Source of the DNA: Symbiodinium natans | Lineage: Eukaryota > Sar > Dinophyceae > Suessiales > Symbiodiniaceae | DNA length: 64,000 bases | NCBI GenBank assembly: GCA_905221605.1 | Contig: CAJNDS010002501.1 | Location: forward strand, 888,501-952,500 | Direction of reading: 5' to 3' | Shown here: positions 55,601 through 64,000 of the stretch, piece after piece | Position numbering within the stretch: position 1 is the stretch's first letter | Layout: the number at the start of each line of letters is the position of its first letter | Notes under the pieces: model-generated | Seen by the model: only the letters and a program-made list of their open reading frames with translations | Databases searched by the model: none | Told to the model about the DNA's origin: nothing | Program-made: the position numbers and the translations under genes

Positions 55601-57118
55601 GCCAACAAGGCCTCCAAAGCCTGTTTGCTCAGCTCGGCGCAGTGGGCCATAGCAGGTTTCTTTATGGGGCCCTCAACAGGGACCGCAATGTACAACCTAA
55701 GAGTTCTGGAAACACCGGATGAAAAGCAGCATCTTGGCTGCTCAAAGCCTTCACAGCATGCTCAACTCATGATAGCAAGACACGAACATGTCGCAGAGGC
55801 TTTGCATGAGCCGGCCAACCCCCTTAGCCACAACTTACCCTCCGATCTCACATTCGGCAGAACTTTTCTCAACAGACCTGCGGCCACGTGCATCTCCAGA
55901 TGTGGGGTCTCTATTCACAGCTTCGCCATCTCCTGATGAAGCATTCTACAGTGCCGAACAGCCATTCTTTTTGCACAGGCGTGATGAGCTTCGTGAGCAG
56001 ATCGACAGCCGGAGCCTCGATGGGCCTCGATGGACGGAGTCTACTTGAGGGACTTGGGGGGATGTGGGTGTGATGCTCCTTTCAGGGAGACTATGCTTGA
56101 AACGTCGTGACTTTGGCAGGTGGACAGTTACAAGAACAGCGCCTATGCTAGATCGATGCTCCCCTTCGTACTTACCAAGACTACCGCAGTCACTACTCCC
56201 CTTGAGCTTTATATTGCTTCGGGAGTTAGGGACCATTTCAAAGCATGCGTAGTCTCGGAGATTCGAAGCCCAAGCTGAATGGCTTCCACTTCCTTGGCTC
56301 TGTGTTCAGCTGAGGCAACATCGAGCGAATCGAGACACTTCTGGCTCTCAAGGACCCTCTGCAGAAGCACGCTGGAGTTGGTATTCACGATCATATCCTC
56401 AGGCCATGCTGAGGCGTGTGTAGGATGTGTGCAATTTCCGATTTAACTCCTCGGTCTAGCACATGGACCGACTTGGTATTGCGCCCGCTCACAGCTGTCG
56501 TGCGTGCTACGCCGCTGGAATATGTTTCCGAACTACTGCCCACGAAGTCCAAAACGGGCCCCCAGCAGTGTCCTGGGTTTGTATCAAGAACATACAGGGA
56601 TTGTAAGGGTTCCCTGTAAAGGAAGATGGCCATGCATGCAGTCTCAAGCGCGCAGCTAGGCCACCCTACGAAGAGATGGCGATGAACGCAATCTTGCTTG
56701 CTTGGACTTGCCTGCTTGCATCAGTGGATTCGCTGCCGGAAATGAACGAAGTCGACCCACCTCAGCGCCATCGACCAGCAGGTGAAGGGGCTCCAGCTGC
56801 AGCGCGAAGTGGAGGCCCTGCCTCCAGAAGGCGCCAACTTCAGTGAGACGATGCGGCGGTCAAGCAGCTGCAGCTCAGAGGTCCTTGCTGATAAGCCGAA
56901 GCTCATGCTTTGGCAAGTGAGGGATAGTCATGGTGGAAACGGATGCAACACCACTTCAAGCCCTTCAACCCGAAACCCTAAACCTAAGCCCGAAACCCTA
57001 AACCCTAGCCCTAAACCCTAAACCTTAAACCCTAAACCCAAAACCCTATACACCCTGGAGCGCGCTCTTCCAGGATCAGTTGCTGGATCAGCGCAAGGCC
57101 GTGGCTCCTTTGAGCTGA
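46535..57118 (+). CDS. coiled-coil protein, multi-exon
   Basis: Small plus-strand exons rich in charged helix: 46535-46650 (ATG start, MSSTDETSHLRAKSESLWQR), 47102-47167, 47654-47730, 48164-48213, 48519-48588, 49573-49633, 50461-50539, 51048-51105, 51680-51737, 52218-52274, 53066-53119, 53207-53286, 54600-54641, 55142-55218, 55401-55468, 55979-56023, 56766-56830, 56848-56880 and 57074-57118 (stop TGA). Where checked in the last third, phases agree across junctions (55468/55979, 56023/56766, 56830/56848). Most residues are E, K, R, Q, A and L, so a long coiled coil is expected; axonemal proteins often look like this, but I recognise no orthologue. Donors include GT, GC and GA. Exon number 2 (around 46730) and other microexons may be missing. 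Confidence 0.7.
47102..47167 (+). CDS. coiled-coil exon
   Basis: After TTCCACAG reads EKHQLRFEHYEKKRKETESR. Confidence 0.8.
47528..47582. repeat. (CT)n microsatellite
   Basis: About 26 CT dinucleotides with one CA interruption, in a coiled-coil gene intron. Confidence 0.9.
47654..47730 (+). CDS. coiled-coil exon
   Basis: After CTCCGCAG reads FATSQERFAQVLAERAKACG. Confidence 0.65.
48519..48588 (+). CDS. coiled-coil exon with GA donor
   Basis: After GCTTTCAG reads RQFLSMLESLFEKEARRMEI then DMK; the next bases are GACTCA, so a GA donor is likely. Confidence 0.8.
49573..49633 (+). CDS. coiled-coil gene exon candidate
   Basis: After GGGTCAG reads QLRQHSSLVKAWGDASLRR (the first Q is shared with the acceptor), followed within 20 bases by a TTTAGGG array. 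Confidence 0.5.
50461..50539 (+). CDS. coiled-coil exon
   Basis: After AACCCAG reads KKEGQLQEKLVELDRKRLHT. Confidence 0.75.
51048..51105 (+). CDS. coiled-coil exon
   Basis: After CTTTGCAG reads ETAAKQFEEKGKITKHGR. Confidence 0.75.
51680..51737 (+). CDS. coiled-coil exon with GC donor
   Basis: After CCTTGCAG reads ENLDKRQAMNKARLALGIR; next bases GCCCAT give a GC donor. Confidence 0.8.
52218..52274 (+). CDS. coiled-coil exon
   Basis: Reads ELVVKLDEEHKKKQALGQQ after GCGCAAG. A CCCTAAA array ends about 20 bases upstream. A 24-G tract (52330-52353) follows. Confidence 0.75.
53066..53286 (+). CDS. two coiled-coil exons (53066-53119, 53207-53286)
   Basis: The first, after TGCGCAG, reads ASYADEMVAEKERLERRH. 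The second, after AAGCAG, reads FMEERKLATLERSNVFRERV then AQMKAA and ends at GTTGCA. The intron is under 100 bases. Confidence 0.75.
53606..53735. mobile_element. GGGATGTTCCCCC MITE family, copy 6, with telomere-unit insertion
   Basis: Starts TTGGGATGTTTCCCCCTATA and ends TATAAGGGGGGAACATCCCA. The centre contains an extra 29 bases (53672-53700) made of three CCCTAAA-type units, bounded on both sides by CCCC. Removing it restores the family centre ATAATCCCC-ATTAAGGGCTG, as in copy 4. Confidence 0.85.
54600..54641 (+). CDS. coiled-coil exon with GC donor
   Basis: After CCTGCAG reads ERRREGEKQLERIQ; followed by GCGCCC. Confidence 0.75.
55142..55218 (+). CDS. coiled-coil exon
   Basis: Reads ASEAVCEERIDVVARRREDE then QKNRQ, ending at GTTCGC. 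The overlapping longer plus frame is a shadow. Confidence 0.7.
55401..56023 (+). CDS. two coiled-coil exons (55401-55468, 55979-56023)
   Basis: Exon one reads EEQHLHLMDVREAKSRIDRV then DGY and ends at GTGCAA. Exon two follows TTGCACAG and reads RRDELREQIDSRSLD. Joining gives an in-frame AGG. The frame into exon two is open upstream as well, so its 5' edge could lie further left. Confidence 0.75.
56766..57118 (+). CDS. last three coiled-coil exons
   Basis: 56766-56830 reads AIDQQVKGLQLQREVEALPP; 56848-56880 reads DAAVKQLQLR after a 17-base gap; 57074-57118 reads DQLLDQRKAVAPLS and ends TGA. Phases agree if the first gap is an intron or a small sequence difference: 17 bases is far too short for a normal intron, so this gap needs checking. 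Confidence 0.6.
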
Positions 57119-58061
57119 GGTTGTTTTGGGCTTGGGGGGGGTGAACATAGGGGTTCGGAATAGGGTTTAGGGTTTAGGGTTTAGGGTTTGGGGTTTGGGG
57201 TTTGGGGTTTAGGGTAGATAATTATACCATAACAACCCCAAAACTCCATCAAATCTATTGGGAGGGTGTTCATCATGCTTTTTGTTGGGGGCTTCTATTC
57301 GGGCATATTGGAGGGTCGAAGGAGAGAGAGTTGTGCTCATGGGCGTTTAAACATTTCCCCTAAGGGAATGTAAGGGCCACATTATCAATATATCATGAAA
57401 ACCCAACAGAGGAGCCAATGTGCACTCGCATTGAAGGTTGGGATGATGGGATGATGACAGCCACGTGGGTAAACAGCAGGTGCTCTCGCAGAGCAGGAAA
57501 GTTTCGTAGACCCACGGACCTCGGTGAGCTAATCCCGTGTGATGTGTGGGATGACACCAGTTGTTTTGGACTGCCCAAAGAGCCTCAAACTCCGATTGGG
57601 GCTCCAACTTGGACGTTTCCGCGGGCTTCAGGGTATTTAGGGCATGTCGGGTACGCAGTGAAGGTTAAGTAGCGTATTTAGGGTTTCAGGGTTCATTGTT
57701 TCGCCCTACTCAGCGTTAGGGTACTTCCAGGGTTGATTACTCAGCGTGTGGACCTCGCCAGGGCCGCAACACGAAAGTGGAGAGCACGAAAGGATCTCGT
57801 GGTCGTCGCCTTGGGCCCCTTTGTGTGCTGCTGCCATCGGGGGCTTCGGGTTGAGGATGTTGGTCTAAGCCTTAGACGACGTCCTAAGCCCTAAGCGCTC
57901 AACCCTAAACCCCATAAGCCCTAAACCCTAAACCCTAAACCCTAAACCCTAAGCCTTAGAAGCCCTGAACCGCAGGCCCTTTTAGACTCCTAGGATGCCT
58001 CGAGATCGAAGGTTGCGGTGTGAGGTTATATCTAAAGGGGAATGGGGCCCCTTGCATTGGA

Positions 58062-58325
58062 GTTAGGGTTTAGGGTTTAGGGTTTAGGGTTTAGGGTTTA
58101 GGGTTAGGGTTTAGGGTTTAGGGTTTAGGGTTTAGGGTTTAGGGTTTAGGGTTTAGGGTTTAGGGTTTAGGGTTTCGGGTTTGGGGTTTAGGGTTTAGGG
58201 TTTAGGTTTATCTAGGGTTTAGGGTTTAGGGTTTAGGGTTTAGGGTTTAGGGTTTAGGCTTACGGGTTCAGGGTTTAGGGTTTAGAGTTTTGGGCTTGGG
58301 GCTCAGGGCTTAGGGTTTAGCGTCG
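58062..58325 (+). repeat. long TTTAGGG array
   Basis: More than thirty units, nearly perfect to about 58258 and degenerate after it. It is the longest array in the window and lies between the coiled-coil gene and the first SHIPPO exon. Confidence 0.95.
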
Positions 58326-58466
58326 ATTTTCAAGAGCATCGGTCCTCAAGGGCTTATCGTTTATCTCTAACCCATGCATCTGTGCGGCGAGGCCCAAACC
58401 CTCGACGCCCAACCATAAACTATAAACCCTAAACATGTTGCAACCGGTAGAAGCCCAAGGTCTCAG

Positions 58467-58574
58467 CTTAAAGCGCGACGTCCAGCCTGGACCTGGTACC
58501 TACGAGGCCAACTCTCCGGGGGAATCGGGGGGAAGTCGCTGCCGCTGTTTCCGACGTTCGGTGTTCAGAGTTTC
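58467..58574 (+). CDS. SHIPPO exon with apparent frameshift
   Basis: After GGTCTCAG reads LKRDVQPGPGTYEANSPG; one extra G at 58518-58522 would continue as GIGGKSLPLFPTFGVQ, the usual second half of the repeat. Either a sequencing slip at a G run or a real lesion. Confidence 0.65.
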
Positions 58575-60220
58575 GGCGTTTGCGTGCTGAGGGGATTGGG
58601 AACCATCGGATGAACGGGTTTAGGGTTTAGGGGTTATTTGGTTCTGTTCGTCAGCTTGTCAGCTGCTTGACTTAGCTGCCTTCGAAAGCAGGCATTCGTT
58701 CGGCATGTGTTCTGACGTGTCGATTGGAAGCGAGTAAACGAATTAGGATATCTGCATAAGCTTCATGGGGTAGACCGAAGACAATCCTTCAGCGTCTAGG
58801 AGCCAGAGTAGGCCCTTAAACCCTTTTTTCGGGTCCGGTTCCCTTCGAATTCTAAGCCCATTTACACCAAAAAGGGCACCCTTTTTATTCCTACGTTGCT
58901 CTTGGGTCCAGTCGTGATAGAGATCGTATTTCACGAACACCCAGAAAATCTCCACCTCATGCCCTAAATCACGTCACCGAATGCTGTTGATCCTTAAGGC
59001 CGCAGACCCTGGAAGACCTCAATCTCTGAGAAGGGAGCAATGAGCACAGCTGGTTCCCGACATCCCAAACCTATAAACCCCATAAGCCGTATAACCCTTT
59101 AAACGCTATAAACTAAACCCTATAACCCCTATAAACACCATAAACTAAACCCTATAAGCCCTATAAACCCTAGAGACATCACAGGCTCCTCCCACCTGCT
59201 TGCACGAGCTTCCCGCCGCGCGGATCGGCAAGTCCAAGGCGGGTTGGAGCACCATATTTGGGGGTTTCGGAAGTAGGGACCATAAGGGAATACTACTAGC
59301 AATTATTTCCTCATGGCGGATCCTAAGTACCTCCCGATCGTGCCCGAAACAATTCGGGGTTTAGGTTGAGGATTTAGGGTGCCTAAGTTACTGGTGTTTG
59401 TACATATTAGTATAAGATATTCAGTAAAGACAAGCCTAGCATTCGTCGTTTAGGGCTGGAGGCCGATTCTGGCTGGGTTTGGCCTTCGGTTAGTTTATAG
59501 GGCTTAGGGTTTAGGGGGCTTAATTAGGGTTTAGTAACAGAAGTGAATCAAGGAGCGTCTTCCGATGTGCAGTCCCACTCTCCCGCTGCCGCGCAGATCC
59601 AGTCTGCTAGCGCGACACCCAAAGCATCACCCTGTACCCCGAAGTGAAACACCTGAAGCTTAAAGCCTTAAAGCCCCAAGGCCCTAAAACCACAAGAACC
59701 CCAAGCCCTTAGATAGCGAACACCCTCGCCCCTTAACCCAATAGGTTCCTGGCTTGGTTGATGACGCGATCCGGGCCGGTCACTCAAGCGCTGAGTTCTG
59801 GAAGAAAGGTGGATAGTTTTTTTCCTTCGGGGGGGGGGGGGGGGGGGGGGGGGTGGGGGGTTAAGGCAAGGGTGATCAATGTATGATGCCTCCAAATGTA
59901 GTACATACAACTCTACTTGTACTACCGTGAACCTCCAAGCATGTGTACGGCTGCAGGCTGCAGATATTGCAGCGCCATAGATGCCGTAGATATTGAAGGT
60001 GTCCATAATCGGCTTCACAGTTTCAAGGGTGTGGTCCAGGCAAACTTAGTAGGGCCCCGGGCGTGAAGCTCGCTGTCTCTGTCTCTCTTGCTTGTGTTGT
60101 TTTTTTTTGTTTCTCTCTCTCTCTCTCTCCCTCCTCTCTGCTCTCTTCTCTTATTCTCTGTCTCTGTCTCTCTTCTCTTTCTGTTCTCTCTCTCTCTCTT
60201 CTCTCTCTCTCTCTTCTCTG

Positions 60221-60258
<38 letters not shown>

Positions 60259-61770
60259 CTCCCAAGTCTTCAAGGGGCACCCTTTTGGGATGTAGGGTTC
60301 ATTGGGTTTAGGGGAGTTTGCAAACAGTAGACGTCACTTCTTGACAGCCTTTATATCGAATATGGAGTATCGCACATCGGGGTATAGAAGGTGGGCCACC
60401 TTTTTTGGGAGATTGGGGGATTCCCATTTCGGCCTCATCAAGAATAAGCCTTGTCAAGCAGAAGCATCACCAACTCAACTCCCCACCCTGGGGCCCCTAC
60501 ACCCAAAGCCCCAGAGCCCTAAGCGACTCTAGAAAGCCCAAACCCTAAACCCTAAGCCCCAAACCCCAAACCCTAAACCCCAAACCCTAAACCCTAAACC
60601 CCAAACCCTAAACCCCAGACTTGAACTTCGTTCTGCCAAGGGTACCAAGCACAACCCGGCTCCTGGGAGTCGCAGCCCTAGGGGGTCGAGGGTTTTTTGA
60701 GGCTCTACGGGTAGTTGGGTTTAGGGTTTAGGGTTTAGGGTTTAGGGTTTAGGGTTTAGGGTTTTTGGGATGTTCCCCCTTGGGCTAGCAGTCCTGAACC
60801 CTTAATGGCGATCAGAATACCGCCCGGGGTTACCCCCTATGGAAGGCTGCTAGAAGATGGGGGGAACATCCCAAGGTAGTTCCATGGTCCCTTCGTATAG
60901 CCCCTTACCTTCTTGAAAAGGGTTCCGATGTAGGGGCCCTTGGGTTGACATAGGGTACATCAGGAGTAAAAAAGGGGTCCCCTTTTCAAGCGCCACTATG
61001 AAGGGACGATGCAGCTTTTGTAGGAGGGACTCTTGCTCGACGGCTTTCGGGGGATTCAGTGTTTAGGGCTTGGGCGGGCCTAAGAGTTGAGAGAGGCGCT
61101 TTGGGGTGAAAGCTTGTTGGGGGATGTTCTCATGGTCTTTGTGTTGGTATCCCATCTTGGGCTGCTCAGGCTGATGGCGGGCTTTCTGCATATTGCACCA
61201 GGGTTCTCTGCTTGAAGACTGCACAAGAGTTCAATCCTACAAAACTCCTGAGCTTGGACAAGGAGCTCAGGAGCATGGGCCTCTTACGGGGGAAGCCCCC
61301 CCCCACCTAGCCCCGGGCAACCTTGAAAAGGCCTTCTAGCGCTGCTCTTTTTTGCGAAGTCTTCTGAACAAAACCGGGAACTCCAACAATTGGGCAGCGG
61401 GGGTTCTCTTGGTGTGAAGCTCCTCTGGTTTGTAAAGAAAGGCCTCTGCGCCCCTGAGGCTATGACACGATCCTGCTGCCGAACGGCGATAGGCTCAATC
61501 AGCCCAGCGGAGGAGCAAGTTCCTCCGATCTAGATGGAGTAGTTGCGCATGTAGGTAGGTCTGATACTGGGACCCATGCTCTTTCAAAGTCCATGCGCAC
61601 TGGGCCTCCCCAGGCCTCACAGGTTAGCACGCTTAACCCTAGCATCTTCAAGCCAGATCAGTATTCTGATGACCTCAATCAGCCGCCACCACCACCACGA
61701 CGACGACGACTGCTGCTACTGCTGCTACTACTACTACTACTACTGCTGCTGCTACTACTACTACTATTAT

Positions 61771-61805
<35 letters not shown>

Positions 61806-61832
61806 CTACTCCTACTCCTACTCCTACTCCTA

Positions 61833-61864
<32 letters not shown>

Positions 61865-61871
61865 GCTGCTG

Positions 61872-61927
<56 letters not shown>

Positions 61928-63942
61928 GCTATGATGTACGGCCGGAGGAGAGTTCAACAAGCGAAACCGCGACTCCTTCCTGGACGAGGTGAGGCGGATC
62001 AAGGTCGGCACCGGGGAATTCTACGGGAAGCTGGTTCGGGGTTTATAGGGTTTCTGTTGTTTCGGGGCGCATGGGGGGGGGGGGGGGTTGATCTACTTCT
62101 TGTGCAATTTTCTTGTTTAATTGCATTTTTTACTTCATACATTTTTGGAGAGAGGGTTTGTGTTAGAGGATGTTTCTGGAGTTTAGGGTTGAGGGTGTTT
62201 TAGTTCAAGTCAGGGCGGATGGATGTCAGGAATGATCAAGCTTGCGGCGGTGCCCTTTGTGGCCGCTTGTCGAATGCGTTTCCCAGCGTCAAGGGATGTC
62301 TAGGGTACCAAGGATCGGGCCATCATGTAGATCAAGACCCCTATGACGACTGCTTACCTCAGATGCGTTTCATGAACTCGAAGGATGTCGAACAGTGCTG
62401 TCAGGGCTTCACGGCTAGCGCTTTGCCTTTTGAAGGGAATCTTGTTCAGATGCCGGGAAGCACTGCCCAGTTCTGACACAACACATTCCTGTCAGTTTGC
62501 ACCGCTCCACAGCGTCATGGCGAGTGAGGTTCCTGAGATCTGAAAAAAGGTGTCCCGCGAAAGATTGACACGGCAGTTGCAACGCTTTCTTATTTGCAAG
62601 TGAAGGTGTCGCTTGCTGTATGAGCGTAGCGCCTTGAATCCTAAACGGGATTAGGGTTTAGGGTGTAGCAGTGTAGCAGGACCCTAAACCCAACACCCGA
62701 AGCCCTAAGCCTCAAAATCACCCAAAGCCACCCCTTCCCAGCCCGTCCTGCATCAACGCCCTTCGAAGGGGCTCCGAATTTGCAGGGAACGAATTCTGAG
62801 CCTCGCACCTGAGCGTAGCACTTGTTGCACAAAGCCCGTATCTTTACAACCACCACAAACCTCCTGCAAAACACCCTATGAAACCCTGTAAACCTCCCAG
62901 AAAAACCCTCCTGCAAGCCCCCTATGAACCCCCCACAAACGCCCCCCATAAACCCCCCTAAAAAACTTTGGGCCAGGCCGACGTGCCGGCCCCTGGGTCC
63001 TATCAAGCCAAGAGTGAGCTGGACAACCGTGCCGTCAGGATGTCGTGAGGGCCTCGGCTCCTGAAAGCCAAAGATGCGCGTCTAAGAGGTTTAGGAAGCT
63101 TAGGGTTTAGGTTTATGAAATGTGGCACAACCCAGAGAACCCAGGCGCTTGTGGGTCTGGGGTGTGTGCAAGGATGTCAGACAATGTGACGCGTTGCCAC
63201 TAATCATCTTGTCCATGTATACATGTATACATACATACATATATATATATATAACCATATTGTGCATCTGTACATATATACATATATCACTACATGCATA
63301 TGTATGCAAATAAATAAATAACAAAGCAATACAGGAGAACACAGCTTGCGCAGGCGTGAGCGCATCGTGGGCGAGAACTTGGACAAGCACTCCGCGAAGA
63401 GGCGCCCAGCGAAAACATCGGGGGGGGGGGGGAGGCGGCGGCGTTTGGGGTCTTATGCTTCGTCATAGTGGGATAACATTTTACATGTTTTAAGGGTACT
63501 TACACTCAAGAAGGAACATAAGCAAAGTATTCTTAATGCAATCCCAACCATGAAAGTTATGGGGGGGGGCCATCTGAGGTCTCGATTTTTGCCGTGTAGA
63601 TATGGGGACTAAAAGGGGCCCATCGTTATCTAACAACCTACGAAGATGGACAGACCTCATACTCACACTTCTGTTCCCCCAACCCCTCCCCCGCCGGATC
63701 CACGCGTAGACCCTGAACACCGCGTTGTACCCGTCCTTGCCCAGCAAAAAGGTTTATATGGGCTTTTGCGTTCCCGAAGAACTGCCAGCAGGGTCTTTCA
63801 GAACCACACCCGGATGCCCTGTAGGTTCCCGATATGGGCACGGCCCTCCACTGACACTCCCGGCCCCGCGGGCTACAGCGTGGACGACTACACGCGCAAG
63901 GAGGCCCCTGAGCCAGCTCTGGCTGCATTCTGCAAGGCATAA
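58467..63942 (+). CDS. SHIPPO/STPGR-repeat protein, multi-exon, possibly running past the window
   Basis: SHIPPO repeats (PGPGxY with an FG-containing follow-on) occur in sperm-tail and other microtubule-associated proteins. Three exons carry the motif: 58467-58574 (DVQPGPGTYEAN), 61948-62033 (FLDEVRRIKVGTGEFYGKL) and 63825-63942 (FPIWARPSTDTPGPAGYSVD). A weaker exon may lie at 59211-59245 (LPAARIGKSKAG). The first exon changes frame at a five-G run (58518-58522): reading before gives PGPGTYEANSPG, after gives GKSLPLFPTFGVQ. The introns contain telomere-like arrays, a MITE, (CT)n and a 230-base trinucleotide tract. The 5' end is not found. The last exon either ends at TAA 63940-63942 or splices earlier and continues beyond 64000. 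Confidence 0.7.
59829..59862 (+). repeat. poly-G tract
   Basis: About 24 G followed by TGGGGGG. Confidence 0.9.
60110..60258. repeat. (CT)n-rich tract
   Basis: About 150 bases almost entirely C and T on the plus strand. Long frames here are low-complexity translations, not genes. Confidence 0.95.
60539..60615 (-). repeat. CCCTAAA / CCCCAAA array
   Basis: Alternating CCCTAAA and CCCCAAA units. A TTTAGGG array in the opposite orientation follows at 60717-60773. Confidence 0.9.
60775..60874. mobile_element. GGGATGTTCCCCC MITE family, copy 7, with single-unit insertion
   Basis: Starts TTGGGATGTTCCCCCTTGGG directly after a TTTAGGG array and ends GGGGGGAACATCCCAA. The family subterminal CAGTCCTTAATGG is here CAGTCCT-GAACCCT-TAATGG, i.e. 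one extra heptamer (60796-60802) resembling AAACCCT. Confidence 0.8.
60889..61003. mobile_element. inverted-repeat element (GTCCCTTCxTAT ends)
   Basis: The left arm GTCCCTTCGTATAG..CTTGAAAAGGG is mirrored by the complement of GTCCCTTCATAGTGGC..CTTGAAAAGGGG on the right. It lies immediately next to MITE copy 7. Resembles the hairpins at 803 and 5350 only in its GTCCCTT ends. Confidence 0.55.
61695..61928 (+). repeat. (CTA/CTG/CTC)n trinucleotide tract
   Basis: About 78 consecutive trinucleotides: mostly CTA, with CTG and a CTC block, locally homogenised. Open in every frame (Leu, Tyr/Cys or Thr type on plus; Ser type on minus), but the leucine frame stops at 61932-61934 before the SHIPPO exon, so I read it as intronic. 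Confidence 0.95.
61948..62033 (+). CDS. SHIPPO exon abutting the trinucleotide tract
   Basis: After CCGGAG reads EFNKRNRDSFLDEVRRIKVG then TGEFYGKL, ending at GTTCGG. VGTGEFY is a variant of the PGPGxY core. Confidence 0.75.
63210..63265. repeat. (TACA)n/(TA)n microsatellite
   Basis: TACATACATATATATATATA block. Between 62.1 and 63.8 kb I see no exon I can defend. Confidence 0.85.
63825..63942 (+). CDS. SHIPPO exon, TPGPAGY
   Basis: After CCCTGTAG reads FPIWARPSTDTPGPAGYSVD then DYTRKEAPEPALAAFCKA and TAA. The spacing from the aromatic start to TPGPAGY is typical of a SHIPPO repeat. A GC donor at GCCCCT could end the exon earlier. Confidence 0.75.
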
Positions 63943-64000
63943 GTCCATTAAGTTTGGGAGATTCGGGGTCCTAGCAAACTTCATTACTGCGTGCAGTCTG

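Noticed and set aside
55568-55936. 122-codon plus-strand ORF inside a coiled-coil intron
   Set aside because: It is open but lacks motifs and overlaps another open plus frame that leads into the confirmed exon at 55979. I treat it as unsupported.
60023-60330. Ser/Leu-rich plus ORFs and Arg/Glu-rich minus ORF
   Set aside because: Translation of a CT-dinucleotide tract; no other content.
61593-61992. poly-leucine, poly-tyrosine and poly-serine ORFs
   Set aside because: These are translations of the trinucleotide tract in different frames. The leucine frame, which is the phase of the SHIPPO exon, is stopped just before that exon.
1-64000. true chromosome end
   Set aside because: Arrays are short, in both orientations and scattered among genes, and no array runs to the window edge. 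They are interstitial, not a terminal telomere.

Overview
The window looks like nuclear DNA of a dinoflagellate, most like a Symbiodiniaceae-type genome. Four things point there. Plant/alveolate-type telomere units (TTTAGGG / CCCTAAA) are scattered throughout in both orientations. Genes are broken into very short, GC-rich exons. Introns that can be placed by protein homology often start with GC or GA instead of GT. An intronless RCC1-like repeat protein carries the 'HTVLLRSDG' repeat familiar from dinoflagellate gene models. No rRNA, tRNA, CRISPR or bacterial-style operon was seen. All splice sites were read by eye, so exon edges may be off by a few bases.

Layout. 0-7.9 kb: mostly interstitial telomere-like arrays, a minisatellite and small inverted-repeat elements, with no gene I can defend. 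7.9-10.5 kb: a few plus-strand exon candidates. 11.2-12.5 kb: a compact minus-strand gene of unknown function. 13.2-26.5 kb: a plus-strand ZIP-family (SLC39) metal transporter, the best-supported gene, rebuilt from at least 11 exons including a 21-nt microexon; it is head-to-head with the minus-strand gene. 29.0-41.2 kb: a plus-strand WD40-repeat protein with at least six blades on separate exons, and a possible antisense gene inside one of its introns (31-34.7 kb). 41.7-42.9 kb: the intronless RCC1-like gene. 43.4-44.5 kb: two uncertain ORFs in a telomere-repeat-free island. 46.5-57.1 kb: a plus-strand coiled-coil protein of at least 14 small exons. 58.5 kb to the window edge: a plus-strand SHIPPO/STPGR-repeat (microtubule-associated) protein, incomplete at the right edge.

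The unusual biology is in the non-coding DNA. Nearly every intron contains telomere-like arrays, often within tens of bases of a splice site. A family of about 90-130 bp inverted-repeat elements (ends TTGGGATGTTCCCCC / GGGGGAACATCCCAA) occurs at least seven times, six of them inside introns. Two of these copies carry extra telomere-type units in their interior, one flanked by a CCCC duplication. This suggests that telomere units are being inserted into internal DNA. Several further inverted-repeat families and long homopolymer G tracts are present. The WD40, coiled-coil and SHIPPO genes lie on the same strand and all have features common among ciliary proteins, so a functional neighbourhood is possible but unproven.
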